Assembly (NCBI GenBank): GCA_031082125.1
Contig: JAVHLM010000020.1
Coordinates: 1 to 64,000 of the forward strand
Source: Candidatus Eremiobacterota bacterium
Lineage (GTDB): Bacteria > Vulcanimicrobiota > CADAWZ01 > Ess09-12
Direction of reading: 5' to 3'
Length of the DNA stretch: 64,000 bases
Under the pieces are notes generated by a model. That model did no database searches. It saw only the letters and a list, made by a program, of their open reading frames with translations, and was not told the DNA's origin. This document shows, one piece after another, positions 21,321-30,275 of this stretch (the stretch's first letter is position 1; every line of letters starts with the position of its first letter). A program made the position numbers and the translations under genes.

Positions 21321-24300
21321 TTACTTTCCAATTACTATGAAGGGAGCCCAGTGAAAGGGGTGAGGATACTCCGTCATTACTTTCAGCTGAGCCTCTCGAA
21401 GAGCATCCGCTCTTGATTTTCCCTCCTTCAGGGATCGGTAGAACTCCTTCATCAGCTCTGCTGTTGATTGATCGGAGACGCTCCACAGGGAGGCAATCAC
21501 TGTGGGAGCTCCTGCATACATGAAAGCTCTTGCGATTCCTATGATCTCGTCTCCGCCTGACATACTGCCGATCCCTGTATTGCAGGCAGAGAGCACTACA
21601 AGGTCTGCCTTCATTTCCAGGCTGAAGATATCTGTCATAGACAGGATTCCATCATGGAGGACAAGTCCGGAAAAGAGAGGGTGCCCGCTGTCAAGGATCC
21701 CGTGAGTGGCAAAATGGACCAGAGTGCCGGTGCCCACCGTTTCCCTGACTTTCCTGGCGGTCATCTCCCTGCCTGTCAGAACGGTGTTTTCAGGATACTG
21801 GCGCGCTATCTCCTTTACTTCTTCCTCAGTTGACGGCAGCGGAGCAAGCCGGCTTCGAAGAGTATCCCGGGAAGACAGCACTGTTCCAGGGGTGCTTTCT
21901 TCTTTGCTGTCAGAAAATTGCATCTGCGTCGAGCCGAGAGCATAGGCTGCAAGAAAGGCTCCCGGGGGGCTCTTTTTTTCGTGACAGAGCTTCCACACTG
22001 ATGCTGACGGCTCGGTGAGAAGGGAGTGATTTCTGATCAGGCTCTCTCCCTTTTCATCGACCAGAAGACAGAAGGGAAGGTAATGCAGAGTTTTATGCGG
22101 CACAATGATGAGCTCCTTTGCACTTCTCATTTTTTCAAGTGCGGCAGGCGGAAGGAGCATCCCTGAAAGCTTCTTCAATTTTTCATCACAGTTTCTTCTC
22201 AAGGCAATGCTTTCTCTCAGCCTTGTTATTTCTTCTTTTATCTGTTTTTCCGTAAAGGGAATCTCCATTGCCGTCAATTTGTCCTTCTGCAGTATGAAAA
22301 GGGAGCTTTTGTTGCCCAGGCAGTATTCCAGCAGGACAGATTGCTCTCCAAGCAAGGACTGGATGTCGTGAAGAGAGGAAACCTGCACGGATCGCAGAGA
22401 TGCGTATTCGGGATTCGATGATTTAAGCTCTTCCAGGACCCCTTCATAGAGCATCTGCAGCTTGCCCATGCTTTCGGCCATCTGTTTCAGCTTTGTCTGG
22501 TCTTCTACCTGCTCCATGAGGCTTCTCAGGGAGCAGATCATTCTCTCGATCTCCTTCTCCTGTGCAAGCAACCCGGGAGAGCCCTTGGCCCGGTAATCGA
22601 TCTTATGAGTTCCCAGCATATCCAGAAAGGCCCGTGCCTTGGCGCTCTCCAGACAGTGCCAGGCATCTTCGGGGCGCCCTTTTTTCAGCAGCAGCTCTAT
22701 GAGCTTCTCATAATAAACCAGCTTGTTCTGCACATACCAGACCCTGTGCTCTTCCGTTCCAAGGCTTCTGCGCAGAGATTCCCATCCTTTCACCGCTTCC
22801 ATGAGGTATTCTACGGCCTGGTCATCCTGGTTCATCATCTCACAGGTCAGGCCCAGGGACCCGAGAACAAGGGAGAGTGACTCCGCCTCGCCAAGCTCCC
22901 GGGCAAGCTGCAGCGAAGTGCGGTAGTATTCCATGGCCTTCCGGTACCCGCCTTGACGTCCATAAAGGGCACCGATATTGTGGGTTATCTGAGCCTCCAT
23001 GCTCTTATCGCCCAGCTCGCGGGCAGACTTCAGAGCCTTCTCATAGTGCTCCAGAGCCTTGCCGTAATCTTCCCCGGTGTAATAAATGATGGCCAGATTA
23101 TTGGAGCTCGTCATCTGCCCGTCTTTATCACCCATCTCCCGGGCAAGCCGCAGAGATTCCAGGTAACACTCAGCAGCTTTCACCCAGTCACCTTGATGAC
23201 GACAGGTCTCACCCATATTGTTGAACGCCACCTGGAGTCCTTTTTTATCGCCCAGCTCCTTTGCAATCATCAGCGATTTCACAAAGAGCGCCCGCGCTTT
23301 CTCGTAATCTCCGAGACACAGATAAATGGTCCCCATATTGTTGAGAGAGATTCCCAGGCCGCTCTTTTCCCCGATCTCTTCCCTGATTTTGAGTGAGCTC
23401 TGATGGTACTGGAGCGCTTTCTGGTATTCTCCGAGGGTGCCTGAGAGCACCCCCATATTGTTGAGGACCACCGCCTCATAGTTCCGGTAGCCTGACTTTT
23501 GTGCAATCTGCAGCGCTTTTCCATAGCACTCCCGGGCATTGTCATAGTCTCCCTGTTTTTCATGAAGGGAGCCAAGGCAGGTGAGGGCCACTGCCATATT
23601 GCGGTTATCTCCCATTGCCCCGGCGATTTCGAGAAATTTCTGATAATATTCCCGGGCCTTCCCGTACTCTCCGCGGCCTTGAAAAACGCCGCCGATGCTT
23701 TTGTCCATCAATGCCTCAATCCTCTTGTTGCGGGACTCCAGGGCCAGCTTCAGGGCTTTCTGGTAATTCTCCATCGCTTTATCGCTGTCTCCCTGGACAC
23801 CAGCCATATCACCCATGGATCCCAGCAGCAGCGCCTGGGTGTTTTTGTCGCCCAGCTCCCGGGCTATCTGGAGGCCTTTTACGCAATTCTGCTGAGCATT
23901 CCCGTAATCTCCCAGTTTATAATAAAGTGCCGCGATGCTGCTGAGCGCCTCGGCCTCGCTTCGCCTGTCTCCCATCTCACGGGCCATCGCAAGTGATTTT
24001 TCATACTGATCAAGGGCTTTCCTGTAATTCCCCTGACTGGCGTGGAGCTGGCCCATCTTCATGGCGCAGGAAACCTGGCCCCGCTTGCTTCCAATCTCCC
24101 GGGCCATCGCAAGTGACTTTTCATACTGATCAAGGGCTTTTTGGATATCTCCCAGGCGGTAATAGACCTGGCCCAGATGGCTGAGGGCGGCTGCCTGCAT
24201 GCCTTTATCTCCGAGAGCCCCTGAGCAGGCAAGAGATTTTTCAAAGCACTCCAGCGCCTTCTGATACTCTCCACGATAGGAGTAAATGACGCCGATATTG

Positions 24301-24890
24301 GCGAGTATAGTTCCCTCGCTCCTTCGGTCTGCCATCTCCCGGGCCATCCCGAGGGCCTTTTCATAATGGTCCCGGGCCTTCTGAAGAAGCCTCAGATTCC
24401 AGTAAATCTCACCCAGGTTGTTGAAAAGCACTTTCTGGCCCTCTCTGTCTCCCATCCCCCGGGCTATCTCGAGCGCCTTTTCATCATAGTCCAGGGCTTT
24501 TGCATAGTCTCCCTGGAGGGAATAGATCATGCCAAGGGCTCCCATGGCTTCCCGCTCGCCTTTTCTCTCTCCGATCTCCCGGGCAAGCTTCAGGGCCTTC
24601 TCAAAATTCTCCAGTGCAGCGCGGTAATCTCCCAGGCTTGAGCAGGCATAGCCTGTCCTGATAATGAAAGTAACCATGCCCTGGCTGTCCTGCTGTGCTT
24701 CGCATAGTCTGAGCCCCTCTCTGAAAATCACCAGGGCCTCTTTGAACCTGCTGCCATTGAGCAGGCTCTGCCCCTGATCCAGCAGCTTTCTGCTGTCTTC
24801 CGCCTTCTGAGCAAGGGCGCCTGGCGTGAGGAGAGAGAGAAATATCAGGAATGGAAGCAGGATAGAAACAGATTTCTTATGGCGCGCCAT
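21321..24890 (-). CDS. exported TPR-CHAT protein (caspase-like peptidase)
   Basis: 1189 residues. Residues 1-27 are a signal peptide (LLPFLIFLSLLTPGALA-Q). About 17 tandem 40-residue TPRs of kinesin-light-chain type follow (GDYxKALxxYEKALxxAREMGDK), to about residue 720. A helical linker leads to a CHAT domain, about 880-1189, with the catalytic pair His in TLVHFATHG and Cys in VVLSACNTG, plus SGLVLHDG and FMYAGAPTVIASLW. CHAT proteases are caspase relatives; the TPRs usually sense a partner. Here export is predicted, unlike the cytosolic Csx29 type. GGAGG precedes the ATG. No CRISPR genes are near. Substrate unknown. Confidence 0.88.
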   Translation of the reverse strand: MARHKKSVSILLPFLIFLSLLTPGALAQKAEDSRKLLDQGQSLLNGSRFKEALVIFREGLRLCEAQQDSQGMVTFIIRTGYACSSLGDYRAALENFEKALKLAREIGERKGEREAMGALGMIYSLQGDYAKALDYDEKALEIARGMGDREGQKVLFNNLGEIYWNLRLLQKARDHYEKALGMAREMADRRSEGTILANIGVIYSYRGEYQKALECFEKSLACSGALGDKGMQAAALSHLGQVYYRLGDIQKALDQYEKSLAMAREIGSKRGQVSCAMKMGQLHASQGNYRKALDQYEKSLAMAREMGDRRSEAEALSSIAALYYKLGDYGNAQQNCVKGLQIARELGDKNTQALLLGSMGDMAGVQGDSDKAMENYQKALKLALESRNKRIEALMDKSIGGVFQGRGEYGKAREYYQKFLEIAGAMGDNRNMAVALTCLGSLHEKQGDYDNARECYGKALQIAQKSGYRNYEAVVLNNMGVLSGTLGEYQKALQYHQSSLKIREEIGEKSGLGISLNNMGTIYLCLGDYEKARALFVKSLMIAKELGDKKGLQVAFNNMGETCRHQGDWVKAAECYLESLRLAREMGDKDGQMTSSNNLAIIYYTGEDYGKALEHYEKALKSARELGDKSMEAQITHNIGALYGRQGGYRKAMEYYRTSLQLARELGEAESLSLVLGSLGLTCEMMNQDDQAVEYLMEAVKGWESLRRSLGTEEHRVWYVQNKLVYYEKLIELLLKKGRPEDAWHCLESAKARAFLDMLGTHKIDYRAKGSPGLLAQEKEIERMICSLRSLMEQVEDQTKLKQMAESMGKLQMLYEGVLEELKSSNPEYASLRSVQVSSLHDIQSLLGEQSVLLEYCLGNKSSLFILQKDKLTAMEIPFTEKQIKEEITRLRESIALRRNCDEKLKKLSGMLLPPAALEKMRSAKELIIVPHKTLHYLPFCLLVDEKGESLIRNHSLLTEPSASVWKLCHEKKSPPGAFLAAYALGSTQMQFSDSKEESTPGTVLSSRDTLRSRLAPLPSTEEEVKEIARQYPENTVLTGREMTARKVRETVGTGTLVHFATHGILDSGHPLFSGLVLHDGILSMTDIFSLEMKADLVVLSACNTGIGSMSGGDEIIGIARAFMYAGAPTVIASLWSVSDQSTAELMKEFYRSLKEGKSRADALREAQLKVMTEYPHPFHWAPFIVIGK

Positions 24891-25137
24891 AATAAGCTCC
24901 TCCCCTCCCCTTGTCGGACAGCGGGAGTATTTCGCCGTCTGCAGGATTCGGTCAGTATAAATACCGGAGGGACCTGAGAATAAAGTGATTTTTCCATGTG
25001 AGTTACTTTCTTCTTAAAATAGGGTAACCCTTTTGGCTGCCGTCATGGGGCTTGGAAGAGACGGGCCTCCCGGCACACTCAGGAAACATTTCGGTAACAT
25101 TTGTAAACTTATGATAACTTTTTTTCAAGCCTTGCTG

Positions 25138-25146
25138 TGGTATAAT
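25138..25146 (+). promoter_or_regulatory. extended -10 promoter of the lytic transglycosylase gene
   Basis: TGG-TATAAT at 25138-25146 is an extended -10; no clear -35 lies 17 bp upstream. The leader to GTG 25207 is about 55 nt. The rest of the 24891-25206 gap holds only the leftward ribosome site and AT-rich DNA. Confidence 0.55.
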
Positions 25147-25206
25147 AGGTGAGAGGAACCAGGAGAAGCGGGGGAGTCATCTCCGCACGAAAGCCAAGGA
25201 GAGCCG

Positions 25207-25980
25207 GTGAGCAACAATCAGGAAGAGACTCAAATCTCCGCAGCGGGCTCCATAGATGCCTCCCAGGGCAGGCCGCTGCAATGGGAAGGGAACTCTTGCA
25301 GGAAAGCCGCAGCGTCAGAGAAAAGCTCTGCGGACTCGCCACAGCGCGGAGAAGAAGAGCCTTCGCCGCGGCGCCCCGGCAAGGAGCCGGAAGACACCGC
25401 GGAGATTTCAAAAGGGCTTGAGCGGGAGAATTCAGGCCATGCTCCCGGCGGGAGCGGTTCTGACTCGCTCCGTGCCTTCGAGTCCGCTCTGAAAGACCGG
25501 ATCAATACCAGGGACGCTGCGCCGGCGGCAGAGAAGGCTCCCTCTCCGGAAAAAGGCCGGGAGCCCGTAAAAGACAGCCTTCCGCAGGAAGCGAAGAAAT
25601 ACCAGAAATACGTGGAGGAGGCGGCGGCAAAATACGGAATGGATCCTGCCCTGATCAACGCCGTCATCAACCATGAATCGGGCTTCAACACCGACGCGGA
25701 ATCACAGGCGGGAGCGCAGGGGCTCATGCAGCTCATGCCCGAGACGGCTGAATCGCTGGGCGTCAGCGACCCTTCCGATCCCCGGCAGGCCATCATGGGC
25801 GGGACCAGATATTTGAAGCAGCTCTCCGACCGGTTTCAGGGTGACCTTAAAAAAACCCTGGCTGCATATAATGCCGGGCCAGGGAATGTCAGCCGCTACG
25901 GAGGGGTCCCCCCCTTCGCCGAGACAAAGCGATATGTGGAAAACGTAATGAAGACCTTTCAGGAATACAAAGGCGAGTGA
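25207..25980 (+). CDS. lytic transglycosylase (SLT domain) with disordered N-terminus
   Basis: 257 residues from GTG 25207 (AAGGAG 6 nt upstream). Residues 1-130 are low-complexity and charged, with no signal peptide. Residues about 135-255 are an SLT domain: catalytic Glu in NAVINHESGFN, then SQAGAQGLMQLMPETAESLG and TLAAYNAGPGNVSRYGG. These enzymes cut the glycan strands of peptidoglycan to give anhydro-muropeptides. Lack of a signal peptide is odd; export through a type III or flagellar-like machine, or release by lysis, would be needed. Similar long disordered N-termini occur on the proteins at 49888 and 56246. Confidence 0.88.
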   Translation: MSNNQEETQISAAGSIDASQGRPLQWEGNSCRKAAASEKSSADSPQRGEEEPSPRRPGKEPEDTAEISKGLERENSGHAPGGSGSDSLRAFESALKDRINTRDAAPAAEKAPSPEKGREPVKDSLPQEAKKYQKYVEEAAAKYGMDPALINAVINHESGFNTDAESQAGAQGLMQLMPETAESLGVSDPSDPRQAIMGGTRYLKQLSDRFQGDLKKTLAAYNAGPGNVSRYGGVPPFAETKRYVENVMKTFQEYKGE

Positions 25981-26002
25981 TCCCCCGCCGTGCCTGTTTA
26001 TT

Positions 26003-26752
26003 TTACCATCTTGCCCAGTTGGGGAAGATATAGGGTGCCATGTTCCACATGTGGGTCGTCACTGCTTTTTTCATAAACTCTTTGCGATAATCTGCGGAAT
26101 AACCGGGAGCCCGGCCTCCGCCCGGGGAAGGAGCACTCTCAAGCCTGGCGCCCTGCCGGGCAATACTGTCGGGCACGATAATCACCGGCTGGCCTGGAAC
26201 GGCGCTGTGAAACCTGATGCTCTGCATCACATAAGAGAAAAGAAGAAATGCCGCCTGGGTGTTGAATATCTCGGGTTTCCCGTAAAGATCGGCCCATACT
26301 GCCTTGCTCCCCTCGGCAGCCGATACTGCGAAGCCGGCAAGAACTGAAGAGCCTGAGGTGTAGGCAAACATTACCCCGCACATGTCAGGATTCTTATTGA
26401 ACTGGCGCGTTTCAAGGATCCTGAAGTCGGGATACTGCTTTTTCATCTCCCTGGCCATCATGGTGATAAGCTCCATGCTTGAGAGAGATTTCCTGAGAGG
26501 AACTGCAAGGATGTCAATCTTCGCAGCAGACGGGTCATCAGGGTTTTCCTCGAGAGTCACCGAGTATTCGTTGACGATCACTTTCCAGCCTCTCGGGTAA
26601 TAGAGGGAAAAGGCATCACCCGGGGCAGTATATATCTCCATATGAGGGGTGATGGAAGAGGCCAGGTTCACCTCTGCCTCTGCTTCACTTCTCAGGATAC
26701 CTCCCAATACCAGAATCACACAAGAGATAAGAAAAGCTGTTTTTTTCACCAT
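26003..26752 (-). CDS. exported PsbP/DUF1795-like protein
   Basis: 249 residues from ATG 26752 (AAGGAGG). Signal peptide ends near EAEA. Residues about 35-195 look like a PsbP/Mog1-type alpha-beta domain: FSLYYPRGWKVIVNEYSVTL, AKIDILAVPL, MCGVMFAYTSG and AAFLLFSYVMQSIRF. This family includes periplasmic lipoproteins and photosystem subunits without catalytic residues. The Pro/Gly tail (residues 205-225) and a closing helix rich in Trp/Met are unique. It converges on the transglycosylase gene with 22 bp between stops. Confidence 0.6.
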   Translation of the reverse strand: MVKKTAFLISCVILVLGGILRSEAEAEVNLASSITPHMEIYTAPGDAFSLYYPRGWKVIVNEYSVTLEENPDDPSAAKIDILAVPLRKSLSSMELITMMAREMKKQYPDFRILETRQFNKNPDMCGVMFAYTSGSSVLAGFAVSAAEGSKAVWADLYGKPEIFNTQAAFLLFSYVMQSIRFHSAVPGQPVIIVPDSIARQGARLESAPSPGGGRAPGYSADYRKEFMKKAVTTHMWNMAPYIFPNWARW

Positions 26753-26887
26753 AGAGCCTCCTTGAAAGTGAGATGCCATATTCCTCACCCGGGCGAGGAA
26801 GCGGGAATTGAGGGCCTCTTAAATTATACCAGAAATATCCCTGCACCTGCAATTTCACCAGAGAAAACCTGCAAGCCATCAAGCTCA

Positions 26888-28087
26888 TTAAGATGAGAGT
26901 CTGTCCCCGGTTATCGCCGACGGGAGAAGGGCATAGAACATGGCAGCTTTCAGAAGGTCCTCGACAGGAGTCTGCTCATCAACGGTATGGGCATGCTTTT
27001 CATCAGAGGGCCCGAAGCCGATGGTGGGGATTCCCCTTGCTCCCGCCGTGGCAACGCCATTCGTGGAGAAGAGCCAGCGGCTGATTCCCGGCTTCACCCC
27101 AAGGGCGGACTCTCCGGCTTTTACTGCTGCCCTCACAAGCATATGGTCTTCCGGGAGCACCCAGGAGGGGAAGAAGTCTTTCTGCTCAATCTCAAAACCC
27201 TTCCAGGAGCGGGCATGATGAGTATAGAGCTCAACCCGGGCATTGCACTTTCTGACTGACGGCAGATCCCTCACTTCCCTCAGCGCGCCCTCCAGCGTCT
27301 CTCCCGCGGTGAGCCTTCGATCAAGGCAGATGGTGCAGAGATCGGGGAGCGCATTCTCCGAGGGGGTCTGGCATCCAATTGACGTGACGGCAACAGTCCC
27401 CTTCCCGAGAAAAGGATCACAGGCGAGGCGGTGGTTCAGCTCGTCCACATCGAGGATCACAGAGGCCATCCCCGATACCGCGTTGACGCCACGCTCTGGC
27501 GCCGAGGCGTGGCATGAGCGCCCCGGCACGGTGACTCTCATCTTCATGCGCCCTCTCTGGCCCCTGTGAATTTTCAGGCCGGTGGGCTCGGTGATAACCA
27601 CGAAGTCCGGCGCGATCCTCCCATGCTCAATGATATGATTAAGGCAGAATCCTTCACAGTTCTCCTCTTCACAGGTCCCTGTAAGATAAAGAGTATAATC
27701 CCCGGAAAGATCGTGCTCCCTGATGAGCTTTACCGCATAAAGCATTGAAACCATCGCGAGCTTCTGGTCTGTCGCGCCCCGCCCGTAAATCACTCCCTGC
27801 TCGCAGCGGCCTTCAAAGGGGTCCCGCTTCCAGGCTTCTCTGCGCCCGGCTCCCACCGTATCCAGATGAGCGTCGATCAGTATCTTCACCGGCCCCTCTC
27901 CTGTAGATCCGATGAGGTTTCCCATATCGTCTGTCCACACCTTCGCGCATCCCATCCTTCGCATCTCGTCGGACAGGAAGGCTACGAGCTCCCCTTCGCT
28001 GCCTGACACGCTGGGAATCGCAATGACCCTCTGCGCGCAGTGGACGAGCTCCTCTTTCAAGGAATTGATGGTATCCTGTAATGTCAT
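26888..28087 (-). CDS. M20-family metallopeptidase, YgeY-like
   Basis: 399 residues. Zinc ligands of the M20 family are visible: DAHLDTVG (His and adjacent catalytic Asp), the bridging Asp in YGRGATDQK, and catalytic Glu in LTGTCEEE followed by later ligands in VVITEPTG and the C-terminal GPSDEKHAHTVDEQ. The closing segment (STNGVATAGARGIPTIGFGP) is most like YgeY and ArgE/DapE deacylases. It would hydrolyse an N-acyl amino acid or small peptide in the cytoplasm. No other purine or selenium-linked gene is nearby, so the YgeY label is by sequence only. Last gene of the 29636-26888 operon, 11 nt after pcm. Confidence 0.88.
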   Translation of the reverse strand: MTLQDTINSLKEELVHCAQRVIAIPSVSGSEGELVAFLSDEMRRMGCAKVWTDDMGNLIGSTGEGPVKILIDAHLDTVGAGRREAWKRDPFEGRCEQGVIYGRGATDQKLAMVSMLYAVKLIREHDLSGDYTLYLTGTCEEENCEGFCLNHIIEHGRIAPDFVVITEPTGLKIHRGQRGRMKMRVTVPGRSCHASAPERGVNAVSGMASVILDVDELNHRLACDPFLGKGTVAVTSIGCQTPSENALPDLCTICLDRRLTAGETLEGALREVRDLPSVRKCNARVELYTHHARSWKGFEIEQKDFFPSWVLPEDHMLVRAAVKAGESALGVKPGISRWLFSTNGVATAGARGIPTIGFGPSDEKHAHTVDEQTPVEDLLKAAMFYALLPSAITGDRLSS

Positions 28088-28098
28088 TTGTGAAATCC

Positions 28099-28836
28099 TT
28101 ATTTCTCTCTGGTAAGGGGCACGAAGAGGACCTCGGTGATGCAGGTCTTCTCTATTGAGCCGTCGGCTCTCTTTGTGAGAAGCATGAGCTTCTGCACCTC
28201 TTTCTGGGGGCCCACGGGTATGGAGAGGCGCCCGCCTGGCTTGAGCTGGTCGATGAGGGGCTGCGGAATCTTCTCGGCTGCGGCCGTCACTATGATGGCG
28301 TCAAAGGGGGCATGCTCCTTCCACCCGGCATAGCCGTCGCCGCACTTCACTGTCACGTTTTTGTACTTCTGGCTCTCCAGGGTCTTTTTCGCCCGGTCGG
28401 CAAGCTCCTTGATTATCTCGATACTGTAAACTTCTTTGACAATCTCTGCAAGGACTGCCGCCTGGTAGCCTGAGCCTGTGCCTATCTCAAGCACGCGGTC
28501 GCTTTTGCTGAGCTTCAGGGACTCGGTCATGAGGGCCACCACGTAAGGCTGGGAAATGGTCTGGCCCGAGCCTATGGGGAGCGGGTTGTCTTCGCAGGCG
28601 CGCGTTTTCAGATTCCCGGGGACGAAGAGGTGGCGGGGGATCCTGCGCATCGCATCGAGGACAGCCTTATCCTTGATGCCCCTGTTTTCAAGCTGGGTCT
28701 TTACCATGGCTTCTCTCATCGCTTCGGGGGTGGCGGCCTCATTCTGCTGCGGGCCGGCCTGGCAACCAGGGATTGCCAGGGAAAAAAGGAATATAAGGGC
28801 GAGAAAGAGAGCGCGCGGCAAAAGAGTGGCCCTCAT
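28099..28836 (-). CDS. pcm: protein-L-isoaspartate O-methyltransferase with lipoprotein signal
   Basis: 245 residues. Residues 1-25 form a lipobox signal ([14 protein letters not shown]), so this repair enzyme is predicted to be exported and lipid-anchored; most PCMTs are cytosolic. Core motifs are intact: [30 protein letters not shown]-binding [15 protein letters not shown], and [13 protein letters not shown]. The enzyme methylates isoaspartyl residues with S-adenosylmethionine, which raises the question of a methyl-donor supply outside the cytoplasm. Its ATG overlaps the stop of the ankyrin lipoprotein (ATGA), and the M20 peptidase follows. Confidence 0.9.
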   Translation of the reverse strand: MRATLLPRALFLALIFLFSLAIPGCQAGPQQNEAATPEAMREAMVKTQLENRGIKDKAVLDAMRRIPRHLFVPGNLKTRACEDNPLPIGSGQTISQPYVVALMTESLKLSKSDRVLEIGTGSGYQAAVLAEIVKEVYSIEIIKELADRAKKTLESQKYKNVTVKCGDGYAGWKEHAPFDAIIVTAAAEKIPQPLIDQLKPGGRLSIPVGPQKEVQKLMLLTKRADGSIEKTCITEVLFVPLTREK

Positions 28837-29636
28837 TTGCCGGCCGCCGCCGCTTTTTCCAGGATCTCCTCAATGTCTTTGTATCCTGCCTTTTTCGCAA
28901 TATCCAGGGGTGTCTCTCCATCTTCACTTATCGCCTTGAGGTCCGCGCCTTGTGCGACAAAAAGCTCTGCCATTTCTTTGTTGTTGATGCTCACCGCCCA
29001 GAGAAGGGGCGTCCAGCCGGCATTGGTTTTCACATTGACATCGGCACCTTTATCCATCAACATCTTCGCCGCTTTCTTATTTCCGCACCGGACTGCGAAG
29101 TGCAGAGGGGTAGCTCCTTCATCAGATTTCGCATTGATTGCGGCACCTTTGTCCAGAAGCGCCTCAATCCTTTTGACAGATCCCTTTGAAGCTGCATCAT
29201 GAAGGGCCGTAGAGCCGAAGCTGTCTCGCTTTTTCACATCAACTCCTTCCATGAACGCTCTTTCTTCCTCAATGGTAGAGACATAGTGAGCGCTCCATGT
29301 ACTTCCGTGCCAGGCGCCTCTGCAGGAAAACGTGTATTCAGTTCTGTCGGCTGAAACCTGATATGACTTGCTGTAAGTATCTTCCCCTGCAGCCGGGCAG
29401 ACTGGCAGCTCATTGAGATAAGGCTTTCCATCTGGCGCCAAGGCAAGAAGCTCTTTAAGGGTTGCGGGGTAGAGCCCCTCATGATTCTCTGCGAATACTT
29501 TAAGCTGAAAGCTTATTGTCTGCAGATTATTGAAGCACCGGCTGCGGTCCTTCTGTTCCCTGGGAGGCTGATCTATTTCAAAGCATCCTGCAGAGAGGAA
29601 CAGCGATAGCCAGAGGACAACAAAGAGCTTTTTCAT
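28833..29636 (-). CDS. lipoprotein with pseudopilin-like start and ankyrin repeats
   Basis: 267 residues. Lipobox LSLFLSAG-C at residue 18. Residues 30-120 contain [31 protein letters not shown] and later paired Cys, like the soluble part of a minor pseudopilin. Residues about 135-260 hold four ankyrin repeats ([57 protein letters not shown]) for protein binding. First gene of an operon with pcm and the M20 peptidase. Ankyrin proteins often neutralise or chaperone a partner enzyme in the same compartment, and the exported PCMT is the candidate. Confidence 0.85.
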   Translation of the reverse strand: MKKLFVVLWLSLFLSAGCFEIDQPPREQKDRSRCFNNLQTISFQLKVFAENHEGLYPATLKELLALAPDGKPYLNELPVCPAAGEDTYSKSYQVSADRTEYTFSCRGAWHGSTWSAHYVSTIEEERAFMEGVDVKKRDSFGSTALHDAASKGSVKRIEALLDKGAAINAKSDEGATPLHFAVRCGNKKAAKMLMDKGADVNVKTNAGWTPLLWAVSINNKEMAELFVAQGADLKAISEDGETPLDIAKKAGYKDIEEILEKAAAAGK

Positions 29637-29846
29637 TTTTCTGCACCTTCCCGCTGCATCAGATGGAAACCAGTTCCTATGGCAGATCCAGTCTCATGGC
29701 TGTCCATGTCTTGCATGAGAGCAAGAATGCTGCCAGGCAACCCAGAAGCAATTATACCCCAGAGCTTGCCCGGTGGTCAATATCTTTTCCCGCCATGGCC
29801 ATTCAGCCTCCAGAGCAGACAGCGCCCGCCGGCGCCGAGGGGCCTG

Positions 29847-29876
29847 AAAAAAATATCTGGCAGGCCGTATCCTGCC
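29847..29876 (-). terminator. intrinsic terminator-like hairpin
   Basis: On the minus strand GGCAGG-atacgg-CCTGCC is followed by AGATA and seven T. It would end any transcript coming from the transposase remnant before the ankyrin lipoprotein operon. Confidence 0.5.
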
Positions 29877-29939
29877 TGAAGCACCTGCAAAGATCGCCGC
29901 AGGCCCCTAAAACAGGCCGCGGGTAAGGCATAAGGCACC

Positions 29940-30124
29940 CTGGGCACATCCTGATGGAGTCCCAGACCGACGAAGAACCGGGCAGGCATATTGTCTCTCA
30001 CATAGTTCTCTGTCTGTTTGTCGCTTAAATTGGAGAGGAAAGAGAGAACGGTCATTTTCAGTAATGCTGCGATAGGATAACCGTGGGGGCCGTACTCCTT
30101 TTCACCTGCGTTATCGTTAAATTT
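29940..30124 (-). pseudogene. transposase remnant (DUF772-type N-terminus)
   Basis: On the minus strand a frame opening after TGA 30127-30125 reads EYGPHGYPIAALLKMTVLSF, then NLSDKQTENYVRDNMPARFF and VGLGLHQDVP: the N-terminal domain of IS5/IS1182-type transposases (usually '...YP..MLLK.L.Y....SdR..E......rwFlGL....P'). After QDVP the similarity ends; the DDE catalytic part is missing and no terminal repeats are obvious. The insertion sequence is dead and mostly deleted. Confidence 0.7.
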
Positions 30125-30154
30125 TCAAAAGAATTCGGGTCCATGAAGGCTTTC

Positions 30155-30206
30155 TGCCTGTCCTGTGGATCCTCCGCAGGCTGCTCCGGATTCCACAGGA
30201 CAGGCA
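30155..30206. repeat. perfect 15-bp inverted repeat beside the transposase remnant
   Basis: TGCCTGTCCTGTGGA (30155-30169) and its exact complement TCCACAGGACAGGCA (30192-30206) are separated by 22 nt, with TCC/GGA extending the stem. No T-run on either strand. It could be a terminator-like structure, or the fused ends of the lost insertion sequence. Confidence 0.6.
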
Positions 30207-30239
30207 CTTCACAGGCTGCAGGGCTCCCGGGCTGAGCAA

Positions 30240-30268
30240 TTGATAATTACCGCATTTCATGGTATACT
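30240..30268 (+). promoter_or_regulatory. sigma-70 promoter of the GNAT gene
   Basis: TTGATA (30240-30245), 17 bp, TATACT (30263-30268). Initiation about 7 nt later falls on or next to the ATG at 30276, so the mRNA is probably leaderless; there is no Shine-Dalgarno sequence. Confidence 0.65.
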
Positions 30269-30275
30269 CTGGAAT

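Noticed and set aside
21321-24890. Type III-E CRISPR (craspase) component
   Set aside because: TPR-CHAT order resembles Csx29, but there are no Cas genes or repeats and the protein has a signal peptide.
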